Shown piece by piece: positions 10,439-17,970 of a stretch of 64,000 bases of DNA. The position numbers and the translations under genes are program-made. The notes beneath the pieces were generated by a model. The model was not told where the DNA came from. It saw only the letters and a program-made list of their open reading frames with translations, and searched no databases. The DNA comes from Synechococcus elongatus PCC 11801 (GTDB taxonomy: Bacteria > Cyanobacteriota > Cyanobacteriia > Synechococcales > Synechococcaceae): the NCBI RefSeq assembly GCF_003846445.2, contig NZ_CP030139.2:1-64000 (forward strand). Reading direction: 5' to 3'. Each line of letters begins with the position of its first letter. Position 1 is the stretch's first letter.

Positions 10439-11062
10439 TTATACACCAGTGGCTAACCGCTGCTCCGCTAACCACGATCGCGCCTGAACCGCTCGCTCTT
10501 CATCTATTTGTGCCTGCTGGCCCAGTAACTCACGAATCGCTGGCAGTAACTGGGGTGATGCTGGCCCTAGGGATTCGAGAGCAGCGGCTGCCGCGTAGCG
10601 GACCACCCATTCCGGATCATGCTGAAGGCAGAGTCGCAGGGTTTCATAGCACTGCTGTTGTTGGTTCTGGCGATCGCTCTCGGCTAAGTCTGCCCAGCGT
10701 AATCGTCCTAGGCCATAGGTGGCGGCCCTCCGCACGCTCAGGGAAAAGTCTTCGCGTGCCGCCGACAGGAGTAGTGGTAGTGCTGCAGGCTCGCCAATAC
10801 CGGCTAAAGCTCGCAGTGCCCAAGCTCGCGCCCCATAGTTATAGTCATCGAGATTATTGAGAATCGCTTGAGCAGCTGGGGGACCCAGTTGAATTAGGCC
10901 GTCAACTGCGACTACTGCGGCTCCTGGATTATTGAAAGCCAGAACTCCGATCAGGGTAGGAATGGCATCCGGCGTCTGTGCTGCTGCCAATGCAGCAACC
11001 GCTTTCACGAGTCCTTCTGCTGAATCAGCAGCTTCAACCGCCGCAATCAGTTCTGTCGTCAT
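10439..11062 (-). CDS. cpcF: Phycocyanobilin lyase subunit CpcF
   Basis: CpcF is the partner of CpcE in the heterodimeric lyase that attaches phycocyanobilin to Cys84 of the phycocyanin alpha subunit. The 207-residue protein is built of HEAT-like helical repeats (for example GARAWALRALAGIGEPAALPLLL and SVRRAATYGLGRL). It is shorter than CpcE, as usual. It starts 6 bp after the cpcE stop, and order and spacing match cpcEF operons. Confidence 0.95.
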   Translation of the reverse strand: MTTELIAAVEAADSAEGLVKAVAALAAAQTPDAIPTLIGVLAFNNPGAAVVAVDGLIQLGPPAAQAILNNLDDYNYGARAWALRALAGIGEPAALPLLLSAAREDFSLSVRRAATYGLGRLRWADLAESDRQNQQQQCYETLRLCLQHDPEWVVRYAAAAALESLGPASPQLLPAIRELLGQQAQIDEERAVQARSWLAEQRLATGV

Positions 11063-11068
11063 AAGCCT

Positions 11069-11890
11069 TTACAGCAGACCATCCATTAAATCCATGAGCT
11101 CGATTGCAGACTCATCGAATTCAGCGATTGCATCGAGAGACTGTCGCTGCAGATGGGCATCCAGTAACCCTTTGAGCGAGATCAGCTTGAGACTGTTTTC
11201 GGCGAGAGTTTGAGCAATTTGAGGGGCGGCTGGCAGGTAACCGATCGCTCCTAAATCCATCAGAGCCGATCGCCGCCGTTGCAATTTGGGGTCGCGCAAT
11301 CCCTGCACCACTTGTTCAGCATACTGATCGTCGCCAGTGAGCTGATAGAGCGATCGCGCCGCAGCCAAGCGAATTTTATCGAGGGGGTGATCGAGAAAGG
11401 CCTGGATGACAGGGATAGCGATCGTAGCTCGCAGCTGCCCCAAGGTTTCCATAACCGCGTCCGCTGGCTGAGTGAGATGGGGCTTGCCGGGAATCGCTGC
11501 GATTGCCTCGGGCCCACCCTCCAATAGCTTCAGCAGATCTGGAATTGCAACCGTTGCCTGCAGCTCGCCCAGGGATTGGGTGGCAGCCTCGCGGACGTAA
11601 TAGTCCTCACACTCCAAACAAGTGATTAACGGAGCGATCGCCTCGGTACTCTCCAACTTGCCCAAAGCTCGCGCCGCATTGCGTCGCAATGGATAGCCGC
11701 CATCAGGAGCTCGATCGAGGGTATCGTCCAAGGCTTCGATCAACAGCGCGATCGCCTCGGGTTGCTTCATCCGAAAGCGACCCAGCCACCAAGCTGCGTA
11801 GTAGCGATCGCCGGTATCCGCCGTCTGCCGGAGATTGGCGATCGCTTGCTCGTAGGTCAGTGCTTCTGCTGGCGTTACCGCTTCACTCAT
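11069..11890 (-). CDS. cpcE: Phycocyanobilin lyase subunit CpcE
   Basis: CpcE forms the alpha-phycocyanin phycocyanobilin lyase with CpcF. The 273-residue product has HEAT-like repeats (YYAAWWLGRFRMKQPEAI, RRNAARALGKLESTEAIAPL, YVREAATQSLGELQAT). The N-terminal EALTYEQAIANL region is typical of CpcE. It lies 91 bp downstream of cpcA2, separated by a hairpin terminator, so lyase genes are probably expressed by read-through at a lower level than the subunits. Confidence 0.96.
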   Translation of the reverse strand: MSEAVTPAEALTYEQAIANLRQTADTGDRYYAAWWLGRFRMKQPEAIALLIEALDDTLDRAPDGGYPLRRNAARALGKLESTEAIAPLITCLECEDYYVREAATQSLGELQATVAIPDLLKLLEGGPEAIAAIPGKPHLTQPADAVMETLGQLRATIAIPVIQAFLDHPLDKIRLAAARSLYQLTGDDQYAEQVVQGLRDPKLQRRRSALMDLGAIGYLPAAPQIAQTLAENSLKLISLKGLLDAHLQRQSLDAIAEFDESAIELMDLMDGLL

Positions 11891-11920
11891 CTCAGACGCA
11901 GACTCTTAAAATCATTCACT

Positions 11921-11960
11921 TAAAAAAGGGAAGCCCAGCTCCCCTGAGAGACCTGGGCTT
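11921..11960 (-). terminator. Terminator/attenuator between cpcA2 and cpcE
   Basis: On the minus strand AAGCCCAG (11960-11953) pairs with CTGGGCTT (11938-11931) and is followed, 3 nt later, by T6. It lies 22 nt after the cpcA2 stop and before cpcE. Confidence 0.85.
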
Positions 11961-11981
11961 GCACAATGCAGCAACTATTGA

Positions 11982-12473
11982 CTAGCTGAGGGCATTGATG
12001 AGGTAGTCGATGTAGGAGTTGGCTTCATCGCGGGAGTCACCGCTGAGGCCATGGTTGGCTTTGATGTACTTCAGCGCTTCGACGTACCAGCTGGGGGCCA
12101 GGTCGAAGGTCTTGTTGATTTCATCAAGACCGGCGAGGAGGTACTCATCAATGGGGCCAGTGCCACCAGCGACCAACGCATAGGTCACAATCCGGAGATA
12201 GTAACCGATGTCACGAGCACACTTAGCTTTGCCTTCGGGGGTGGAGGCGAAGTTGTTGCCAGGGGTGCTGGTGGTGTAGGGGAACTTGCTGTAGACAGCA
12301 TTTGCAGCACCGTTGACCAAGCTGTCAGCATTGTTAGCCAACGCTTTCGCTGCAGCCAGACCGGAAGCAGCTTGACGGAAGCGACCAAAAGCGACTTGCA
12401 GTTCAGTGCTGCTCAGGAAACGGCCTTGCGAATCAGCAGCAGCGACAGCTTCGGTCAGAGGAGTTTTGGACAT
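11982..12473 (-). CDS. cpcA2: C-phycocyanin alpha subunit (second copy)
   Basis: This is the phycocyanin alpha subunit of phycobilisome rods, 163 aa. The bilin-binding cysteine is Cys84 in conventional numbering (Cys85 counting Met), in KCARDIGYY. The globin-like fold residues and length are standard. The protein is identical to the copy at 15750. It follows cpcB2 after 50 bp and is followed by a terminator and cpcE-cpcF, whose product attaches its chromophore. Confidence 0.98.
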
Positions 12474-12523
12474 GATTCCCTATTTCTCTGAAAAAGGTCT
12501 GTTGTTAAAAACCGAGGCGTTGA

Positions 12524-13045
12524 CTAGGCAACAGCAGCAGCAGCTTTATCGAAGTAGCTGCCGAGCTCAGAGATGATGGCGGAGCAATCACCTTGGGTGA
12601 TGCCGTTGCGGTCGCTAACGATGGCGACAGCAGCGTCTTTCATTTTGCGAACGCCTTCAGCCACCGAAGCACCGGGCACGCCCAGAGCCAGGTAGGTTTC
12701 ACGCAGACCGTTCAAGCAGCGGTCGTCGAGGATGGACGCATCGCCGGTGAAGACCGCGTAGGTCACGTAGCGGAGGATGATTTCCATGTCGCGTAGGCAA
12801 GCAGCCATGCGACGGTTGGTGTAAGCGTTGCCGCCGGGAGCGATCAGCGAGGGTTGCTCAGCGAAGAGAGCGCGAGCAGCGTTAGCGACGATCGCCGAAG
12901 CGTTGCCGGTGATGCGGTTGACCGTATCGATCCGTTTGTTGCCTTCTGCGACCAAGCGGCTCAGCGCGTCCAGTTGTGCGTCGCTGAGGAATTCGCCACG
13001 GGCATCGGCTTGAGCCACCACCTTGGTGAAAGCATCAAAAGTCAT
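12524..13045 (-). CDS. cpcB2: C-phycocyanin beta subunit (second copy)
   Basis: This is the phycocyanin beta subunit, 173 aa, carrying two phycocyanobilins. Cys82 (in MAACLRDME, residue 83 counting Met) and Cys153 (in GDCSAII, residue 154) are present. So is Asn72 (GGNAYTNRR), the usual methylated asparagine. An AGGAG ribosome binding site lies 11 nt before the ATG. The protein is identical to the copy at 16292. The leader upstream of base 13068 differs completely from that of copy 1, so the two copies can be regulated separately. Confidence 0.98.
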   Translation of the reverse strand: MTFDAFTKVVAQADARGEFLSDAQLDALSRLVAEGNKRIDTVNRITGNASAIVANAARALFAEQPSLIAPGGNAYTNRRMAACLRDMEIILRYVTYAVFTGDASILDDRCLNGLRETYLALGVPGASVAEGVRKMKDAAVAIVSDRNGITQGDCSAIISELGSYFDKAAAAVA

Positions 13046-13068
13046 TCAACCAGTCTCCTGTTCTCGAC

Positions 13069-13453
13069 GTTTTAGTCGTGTTTTTGTGAAAGCGGGTCGT
13101 AACCGACAGCGAACGGCTGGAATCTGGTAGTACCAACCCGTGGTGGCATGACACCTAGAAACCTAGGCAGCCAACCAGACCAACCAAGAAATATTTTTAG
13201 AGAAAAGCGGAACGTCAGGCACTTTTTTAATAATGGTTAATCATCGGCGCACAGCAAACCTATCTGCAGGGCCTCTAGGTACCAAAGAGGAACAACCCAG
13301 CAAGTCATCAAAGCCTGATGGCTGCTGAGAATATGCCCCCAGCCTGAGCATGGCAGTCGCCTTCGATACAAATGCTGACAGAGGCGATCGCTCGCCTCCT
13401 ATTCAGTAGGACTGCCATCCCTTCCATCTGCGACAGTACTGACTGCTCGCCAA
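13069..13453 (-). promoter_or_regulatory. Gene-free control region of cpcB2
   Basis: This interval lies between the cpcD terminator and cpcB2 and should hold the cpcB2 promoter. Small hairpins are visible: TGGTA-G-TACCA (13125-13135), CCTAG-aaac-CTAGG (13154-13167) and CCTCT/AGAGG (13272-13290). A minus-strand TATTAA, in the AT-rich block around 13230, could be a -10 element. I see no HLR1 site like those upstream of cpcB1. A short frame on the minus strand here overlaps the terminator and looks non-coding. Confidence 0.5.
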
Positions 13454-13454
13454 C

Positions 13455-13496
13455 AAAAAGCATCCTCCCCTTCAAAAACTCGAGAAAGGGAGGATG
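13455..13496 (-). terminator. Terminator after cpcD
   Basis: On the minus strand CATCCTCCC (13496-13488) pairs with GGGAGGATG (13469-13461), and then CTTTTT follows. It begins 68 nt beyond the cpcD stop and separates the first cpc unit from cpcB2. Confidence 0.85.
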
Positions 13497-13563
13497 ACTA
13501 CGTTTGCTCAATCGCCTAGTCCTCGACAATCGAGAACTGACAATCACTCATCTAAGGCTCAAT

Positions 13564-13815
13564 CTAGGCGTCAGCATCTGCATCATCAGTCAGCGGCTTG
13601 ATGCTGACAATACGTGCACCCAGCCGATTGAGGCGGCGTAGCTCTTCGTTCATGCGGGCATAGGGTACTTTGAATTGCACCGTGCCACTCTGACGAACGG
13701 GATAGCGATTCAGATCAGTCTGATTGCTCTGATGCAGCCCTTCAACTTCGTAGATGAAGACTCGGTTGGCTACGGCACCGCTGCGTGCGCCGACCAAAGC
13801 GGATTGACCCAACAT
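13564..13815 (-). CDS. cpcD: Phycobilisome rod-capping linker CpcD
   Basis: CpcD is the small linker that caps the distal end of phycocyanin rods. The 83-residue product is a single CpcD domain (NRVFIYEVEGL ... FKVPYARMNEELRRLNRLGARIVSI). The same domain forms the C-termini of the two linkers upstream. Its length is standard for the 9-kDa linker. It lies 90 bp after cpcI, in the same direction, and is followed by a terminator. Confidence 0.96.
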   Translation of the reverse strand: MLGQSALVGARSGAVANRVFIYEVEGLHQSNQTDLNRYPVRQSGTVQFKVPYARMNEELRRLNRLGARIVSIKPLTDDADADA

Positions 13816-13905
13816 GAGTGCAGAACCTCTGGAGAGACGGAAAAGACAGGAGCAGAAGTGAAAGCCGCAACGCTCGCCCGAACAGCAGCTCTCACTTCCA
13901 ATGGG

Positions 13906-14775
13906 CTAGAGACTAGCCGGAGCAACGCTGACCACGCGGCCGCCACTGCGATTGACTTGTTGCAACGTGTTGTTCAGTTGCTCGTAGGGTACTAGCAGTG
14001 AGCGATTGCTGCGCCGCACGCTCGGGAAGCCCGGTTTGCTAATGGCAGCAATTTCAACTCGGAAGACACGGCTGGCAGTTTGGCCGAAGGGCGTCGTGCC
14101 ACCGAGGGCCCGCTTTGGCGCTTCGCCTTTCGTGGAAGCAACGTAGTTGGTGCCAACACTGGGCGCCACCACTGGTGCGACCGACTTAGCTGCAAGGTCT
14201 GCAGCCAAGCGGGGATTGTTGCCACCCAAGGAAGTGCGATCGCTGGTGGCATAGCCGCGGTAGAGCGAGAACAGGCGTGGTAGACCAACGCTTTGCTGCC
14301 CCACGTGGTACTCGATATCGCGGTAGTAGGGAACGATGCTTTCGCCGAAGGTTTCGAGGTATTCAGCGGAGTCGATGTAGGAATCGACATCAGCATCATA
14401 GCCTTGGGTTTCGTAGCGATCGAGGTGTTCGATCACTTCGGCTTCGCTGTAGGGAGCACGACCTAGCAAATGCTTGCAGTGCAGCTCGATCACGCGGGTT
14501 TGGAAGTTGTTGTAGAAGAACTTGGTCTTGTACAACTCAGACTTAGCGACGGCGCGGACAAAGTCACGCACCGAAATCGAGCCATTGACCAGCAGTGACT
14601 CAGCAGCGGTCAAACGCTCTGACTTCATGACGTAGTCATTGCCGAGTACTTGACGGTAAACAGCGCGGATCACCGCTTGCACTTGGTCGCGATCGCCGTC
14701 GGGACGGAGTTCGACTGGGGAAGCATTGCTGAATGGCGCAGTGCCTAAACGAGAAGATGCGACAGTAATTGCCAT
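13906..14775 (-). CDS. cpcI: Phycocyanin-associated rod linker polypeptide CpcI
   Basis: This rod linker of 289 aa joins phycocyanin hexamers. The N-terminal phycobilisome linker domain (about residues 15-160) includes [17 protein letters not shown], and the C-terminal CpcD domain (about 235-289) ends [12 protein letters not shown]. An Ala/Gly-rich spacer joins them. The name follows the known S. elongatus order cpcH-cpcI-cpcD; the two linkers are paralogues, so H and I rest on position. The ATG at 14775 follows a GAGGT ribosome binding site. Confidence 0.93.
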   Translation of the reverse strand: MAITVASSRLGTAPFSNASPVELRPDGDRDQVQAVIRAVYRQVLGNDYVMKSERLTAAESLLVNGSISVRDFVRAVAKSELYKTKFFYNNFQTRVIELHCKHLLGRAPYSEAEVIEHLDRYETQGYDADVDSYIDSAEYLETFGESIVPYYRDIEYHVGQQSVGLPRLFSLYRGYATSDRTSLGGNNPRLAADLAAKSVAPVVAPSVGTNYVASTKGEAPKRALGGTTPFGQTASRVFRVEIAAISKPGFPSVRRSNRSLLVPYEQLNNTLQQVNRSGGRVVSVAPASL

Positions 14776-14821
14776 CGAGAGCAGACCTCAAAAAAGGAGG
14801 AACGAGGAGCTGAGCGAATCA

Positions 14822-15643
14822 CTAGGCTGGGGTGATGCTGACGATGCGGCCGCCTTGGGCATGAACCCGTTGCAGAGTCGCATTCAGCTTTTCGTAGGTC
14901 ACAAAGTAGGTGGCATTGCTGCGGCGAATCCGATTGGAGGTGCGCGCAGTAACTCCCTGTTGTTGCACTTGAACGCGGAACAGTTGATCGCGGCTACCAC
15001 CGCAAGTTCCCACCAGGGCACTACCGGTCGAGCCGATCAAGACTGGAGAGGCGGCGTTGCGCGCCACTTCTTGATCGAGCCGCGATCGCTGACTGCTAGC
15101 TGAGCGATCACTCGTGGCATAGCCCCGATAGAGCTGAAAAATGCGGCTAAAGCCAACTGTTTTTTGTGCCCGAATCGTTGCAAATCCCCGGAAGTAAGGG
15201 ACGATATTGTCCCCAAAACTTTCGGTGTATTCAGCAGAATCAATATAGGAATTGATGTCTGCGTCATAGCCGTGGCTATGGTAAGTCGCAGCATGGGAAG
15301 CAACTTCAGCTTGATCGTAGGGTGCACGACCGAGCAGATGCTTAAAGTTCAGCTCAATGAATCGATTGTGAGCATTGTTATGGAAGAACTTTTCGCGATA
15401 CAGTTCGGAAAGAGCGACTGCCCGAACAAAGTCGCGAACAGAAATTTCACCACCGCGCAGCAAAGATTCAGCACTGATTAAGCGCTCGGTACTCATGACG
15501 TAATCATTGCCCAGCACTTGTCGATAGACAGCGCGAATGATGGCGTTGATGTCATCCGAAGATGCACCGGCACGCCATTCTAAAGGAGCTGACTCACTAT
15601 AGGCCGAGAATCCGAGACGACGTGCTGCTTCAAGACTCGTCAT
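14822..15643 (-). CDS. cpcH: Phycocyanin-associated rod linker polypeptide CpcH
   Basis: This is the second rod linker, 273 aa from the ATG at 15643, which has a GGAG ribosome binding site 8 nt upstream. The frame continues 21 codons further, but that extension would lie inside the attenuator hairpin and does not resemble linkers. The N-terminal linker domain contains [17 protein letters not shown], nearly identical to CpcI, and the C-terminal CpcD domain ends [10 protein letters not shown]. It follows cpcA1 after a strong hairpin, so expression is likely a fraction of that of cpcB1A1. Confidence 0.93.
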   Translation of the reverse strand: MTSLEAARRLGFSAYSESAPLEWRAGASSDDINAIIRAVYRQVLGNDYVMSTERLISAESLLRGGEISVRDFVRAVALSELYREKFFHNNAHNRFIELNFKHLLGRAPYDQAEVASHAATYHSHGYDADINSYIDSAEYTESFGDNIVPYFRGFATIRAQKTVGFSRIFQLYRGYATSDRSASSQRSRLDQEVARNAASPVLIGSTGSALVGTCGGSRDQLFRVQVQQQGVTARTSNRIRRSNATYFVTYEKLNATLQRVHAQGGRIVSITPA

Positions 15644-15663
15644 ACTCAACTCCAAAAGCTTTT

Positions 15664-15727
15664 TAAAAAAAGACCCGGAAAGGAGCAGATAAACTCTGTA
15701 TGACAACAGAATCTGCTCTTTCCGGGT
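15664..15727 (-). terminator. Strong terminator/attenuator between cpcA1 and cpcH
   Basis: On the minus strand a stem of about 15 bp is formed by CCCGGAAAGAGCAGA (15726-15712) and TCTGCTCCTTTCCGGG (15689-15674), with one bulged base, followed by a T7 run. The loop carries a further small stem (CTGT/ACAG). It starts 23 nt after the cpcA1 stop. Confidence 0.9.
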
Positions 15728-15749
15728 TGATCATGATGTCAACTATTGA

Positions 15750-16241
15750 CTAGCTGAGGGCATTGATGAGGTAGTCGATGTAGGAGTTGGCTTCATCGCG
15801 GGAGTCACCGCTGAGGCCATGGTTGGCTTTGATGTACTTCAGCGCTTCGACGTACCAGCTGGGGGCCAGGTCGAAGGTCTTGTTGATTTCATCAAGACCG
15901 GCGAGGAGGTACTCATCAATGGGGCCAGTGCCACCAGCGACCAACGCATAGGTCACAATCCGGAGATAGTAACCGATGTCACGAGCACACTTAGCTTTGC
16001 CTTCGGGGGTGGAGGCGAAGTTGTTGCCAGGGGTGCTGGTGGTGTAGGGGAACTTGCTGTAGACAGCATTTGCAGCACCGTTGACCAAGCTGTCAGCATT
16101 GTTAGCCAACGCTTTCGCTGCAGCCAGACCGGAAGCAGCTTGACGGAAGCGACCAAAAGCGACTTGCAGTTCAGTGCTGCTCAGGAAACGGCCTTGCGAA
16201 TCAGCAGCAGCGACAGCTTCGGTCAGAGGAGTTTTGGACAT
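15750..16241 (-). CDS. cpcA1: C-phycocyanin alpha subunit (first copy)
   Basis: This is the promoter-proximal copy of the phycocyanin alpha subunit, identical in protein sequence to cpcA2 (163 aa, bilin cysteine in KCARDIGYY). It pairs with CpcB in the alpha-beta monomer that builds rod hexamers. It follows cpcB1 after 50 bp. A strong hairpin terminator comes right after the stop and probably gives the excess of subunit message over linker message. Confidence 0.98.
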
Positions 16242-16291
16242 GATTCCCTATTTCTCTGAAAAAGGTCTGTTGTTAAAAACCGAGGCGTTGA

Positions 16292-16813
16292 CTAGGCAAC
16301 AGCAGCAGCAGCTTTATCGAAGTAGCTGCCGAGCTCAGAGATGATGGCGGAGCAATCACCTTGGGTGATGCCGTTGCGGTCGCTAACGATGGCGACAGCA
16401 GCGTCTTTCATTTTGCGAACGCCTTCAGCCACCGAAGCACCGGGCACGCCCAGAGCCAGGTAGGTTTCACGCAGACCGTTCAAGCAGCGGTCGTCGAGGA
16501 TGGACGCATCGCCGGTGAAGACCGCGTAGGTCACGTAGCGGAGGATGATTTCCATGTCGCGTAGGCAAGCAGCCATGCGACGGTTGGTGTAAGCGTTGCC
16601 GCCGGGAGCGATCAGCGAGGGTTGCTCAGCGAAGAGAGCGCGAGCAGCGTTAGCGACGATCGCCGAAGCGTTGCCGGTGATGCGGTTGACCGTATCGATC
16701 CGTTTGTTGCCTTCTGCGACCAAGCGGCTCAGCGCGTCCAGTTGTGCGTCGCTGAGGAATTCGCCACGGGCATCGGCTTGAGCCACCACCTTGGTGAAAG
16801 CATCAAAAGTCAT
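16292..16813 (-). CDS. cpcB1: C-phycocyanin beta subunit (first copy)
   Basis: This is the first gene of the cpc locus, identical in protein sequence to cpcB2 (173 aa, bilin cysteines 82 and 153, Asn72). The AGGAG ribosome binding site is within the repeated segment. The leader upstream of 16836 is unique to this copy. It has two perfect tandem hairpins, an HLR1-type direct repeat and a long dyad, so light-responsive control probably acts mainly here. Confidence 0.98.
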   Translation of the reverse strand: MTFDAFTKVVAQADARGEFLSDAQLDALSRLVAEGNKRIDTVNRITGNASAIVANAARALFAEQPSLIAPGGNAYTNRRMAACLRDMEIILRYVTYAVFTGDASILDDRCLNGLRETYLALGVPGASVAEGVRKMKDAAVAIVSDRNGITQGDCSAIISELGSYFDKAAAAVA

Positions 16814-16867
16814 TCAACCAGTCTCCTGTTCTCGACTTTTATTGACTCTCGATTCCTAAAACGAGAA

Positions 16868-16904
16868 TGCGGATTTTCCGCAATCTCTGCAGGGAAACCC
16901 TGCA
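16868..16904 (-). promoter_or_regulatory. Tandem hairpins in the cpcB1 leader
   Basis: Two perfect hairpins with 3-nt loops lie side by side: TGCGGA-ttt-TCCGCA (16868-16882) and TGCAGGG-aaa-CCCTGCA (16888-16904). They are 55-91 nt upstream of the cpcB1 ATG. No T run follows on the minus strand, so they look like mRNA-stabilising or regulatory leader structures rather than terminators. The transcription start is not visible from sequence, so leader position is an inference. Confidence 0.6.
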
Positions 16905-16956
16905 CCTGAACCGTCCCCATCATTCTTCAAGAAAACTCTTGATTGTGAGAGACTCA

Positions 16957-16974
16957 TTAACAATGATTTACATT
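16957..16974 (+). promoter_or_regulatory. HLR1-type RpaB binding site upstream of cpcB1
   Basis: TTAACAAT-ga-TTTACATT matches the HLR1 consensus (G/T)TTACA(T/A)(T/A)-N2-(G/T)TTACA(T/A)(T/A) at 15 of 16 defined positions. HLR1 is bound by the response regulator RpaB, which controls high-light-responsive genes. The site overlaps a longer AT-rich dyad (16957-16988). It is 144 nt upstream of the cpcB1 start codon and written on the strand opposite to transcription. Confidence 0.6.
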
Positions 16975-17017
16975 AAATCGTTTGTTAAACGAGAGGGGTA
17001 AGCGAGCAATGTAATCA

Positions 17018-17048
17018 GTTCACTGTTGTCAGATGACAATAAGTGAAC
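17018..17048. promoter_or_regulatory. 31-bp dyad upstream of cpcB1
   Basis: Nested inverted repeats GTTCACT-g-TTGTCA-ga-TGACAA-ta-AGTGAAC span 17018-17048. There are 13 complementary pairs around a 2-bp centre. No T run follows on either strand, so an operator is more likely than a terminator. The interval 16837-17390 otherwise holds no gene. Confidence 0.5.
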
Positions 17049-17335
17049 CTTATCCAGCTGCCTAGGCATTCTTATACAACGATCGCGCCTCAGAAGTTCG
17101 CTAAAAATTGTGAAGCTTTAGCCAGTAGGGGTTTGAAAGGCTTGTGAACGCTGGCGGCAGCGTAGCGGTTACTCGGAGTCTTGGCTTTTGACTCGCGTTA
17201 GGGCTCTCTTCGTAAAGAGACTTTAAGCAAAAAAATTAGCGATCGCAGTCCAAGCTAAAGAAAAGCTTATGACCACTGGAATGAGCAGCTTTTTATAGTG
17301 GAAAGCCAGGGCGATCGCCGCTTGAGTGAAAGCTT

Positions 17336-17353
17336 GTAACATTCATTTACATG
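17336..17353 (+). promoter_or_regulatory. Second, weaker HLR1-like repeat
   Basis: GTAACATT-ca-TTTACATG matches the HLR1 consensus at 14 of 16 defined positions. It lies at the far end of the cpcB1 upstream region, 523 nt from the start codon and 38 nt beyond the stop of the next gene. Confidence 0.35.
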
Positions 17354-17390
17354 TTGGTAATGGGCCAGCGTTAGAGAGCAGGGCTAAGCC

Positions 17391-17819
17391 TCAGCGCAAG
17401 CCACCCAATCGCCAGCATAGAAAAGCTGCGATCGCGACGACTAGCGACACGATAAAGGCATTCTCAGTGGAGGGTTGCACCGTAGCATCACTGCGTTCCT
17501 CGTCGTTGGTTGCTTGCTGGAAGCGCAGCTCCTTGATGCGGAAGTAAACGAGCTGTGAGAGGACAAGCAGAGCCAAGGGAATCAAGACCCATTGGGTACT
17601 GATGAGTAAGCCAGCGCCACTGAAGAGAGTCAGCAAAGATCCAATCAGGAGAAAACAGCTGGTGAGCCGGTCTTCTTTTTCGTTGCTGAGTGCTTCGAGA
17701 AAGTTGTCTATCAAATAGGCTTGGCGCGCCTTTTGAAGCGCCAGCAGTCCGCCAACTAGCCAAAAGCCACCAAAGAGCCGTAGCCCCCAAGTCAGTAGGG
17801 TTGAGAATGTCGTCAGCAT
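17391..17819 (-). CDS. Hypothetical membrane protein
   Basis: I do not recognise a family. From the ATG at 17819 the product is 142 aa; the frame is open to an ATG at 17846 (151 aa) and neither start has a clear ribosome binding site. Four hydrophobic segments are visible: near the N-terminus (WGLRLFGGFWLVGGLLAL), two close together in the middle, and one near the C-terminus (FIVSLVVAIAAFLCW). A charged loop precedes the second and third. It is upstream of the cpc locus on the same strand but separated by over 500 bp, so a separate unit is likely. Confidence 0.7.
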   Translation of the reverse strand: MLTTFSTLLTWGLRLFGGFWLVGGLLALQKARQAYLIDNFLEALSNEKEDRLTSCFLLIGSLLTLFSGAGLLISTQWVLIPLALLVLSQLVYFRIKELRFQQATNDEERSDATVQPSTENAFIVSLVVAIAAFLCWRLGGLR

Positions 17820-17970
17820 GGCATCTTGCAGCGCAACCCAGAACAAGGCTGGAGCCCAGCATCTTGAACCCTGTGCTGCAGTCTAGCGGGCAAGACCATG
17901 AATCGCCTGAGGACCCTGTCACACTGAATGAAGCTCTGTTCGAGCATTTTGCAGTTGTCTGTCTGAATCC

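Larger units (their letters stand above)
11972..13068 (-). repeat. cpcB2A2 copy of a 1,097-bp direct repeat
   Basis: Bases 11972-13068 match 15740-16836 at a constant offset of 3,768. The match covers cpcB, the 50-bp spacer, cpcA, 23 bp of 5' leader and 10 bp of 3' flank, and stops abruptly at both ends. Identical proteins and identical chance translations in other frames imply identity at the nucleotide level, though I did not align every base by machine. Confidence 0.95.
15740..16836 (-). repeat. cpcB1A1 copy of a 1,097-bp direct repeat
   Basis: This is the partner of 11972-13068. The two copies flank cpcH, cpcI and cpcD, so recombination between them would delete 3,768 bp including all three linker genes. 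Confidence 0.95.

Noticed and set aside
12051-12491. 146-residue frame antisense to cpcA2 (repeated at 15819-16259)
   Set aside because: It is the chance complement of a strongly codon-biased gene. It recurs only because the segment is duplicated.
13308-13547. 79-residue frame on the minus strand between cpcD and cpcB2
   Set aside because: It overlaps the cpcD terminator, has Arg-rich composition unlike the neighbours, and has no ribosome binding site.
11972-16836. The repeated cpcBA segments as ends of a composite mobile element
   Set aside because: No transposase, target-site duplication or terminal inverted repeat is present, and the repeats contain complete functional genes. Duplication with gene conversion is simpler.
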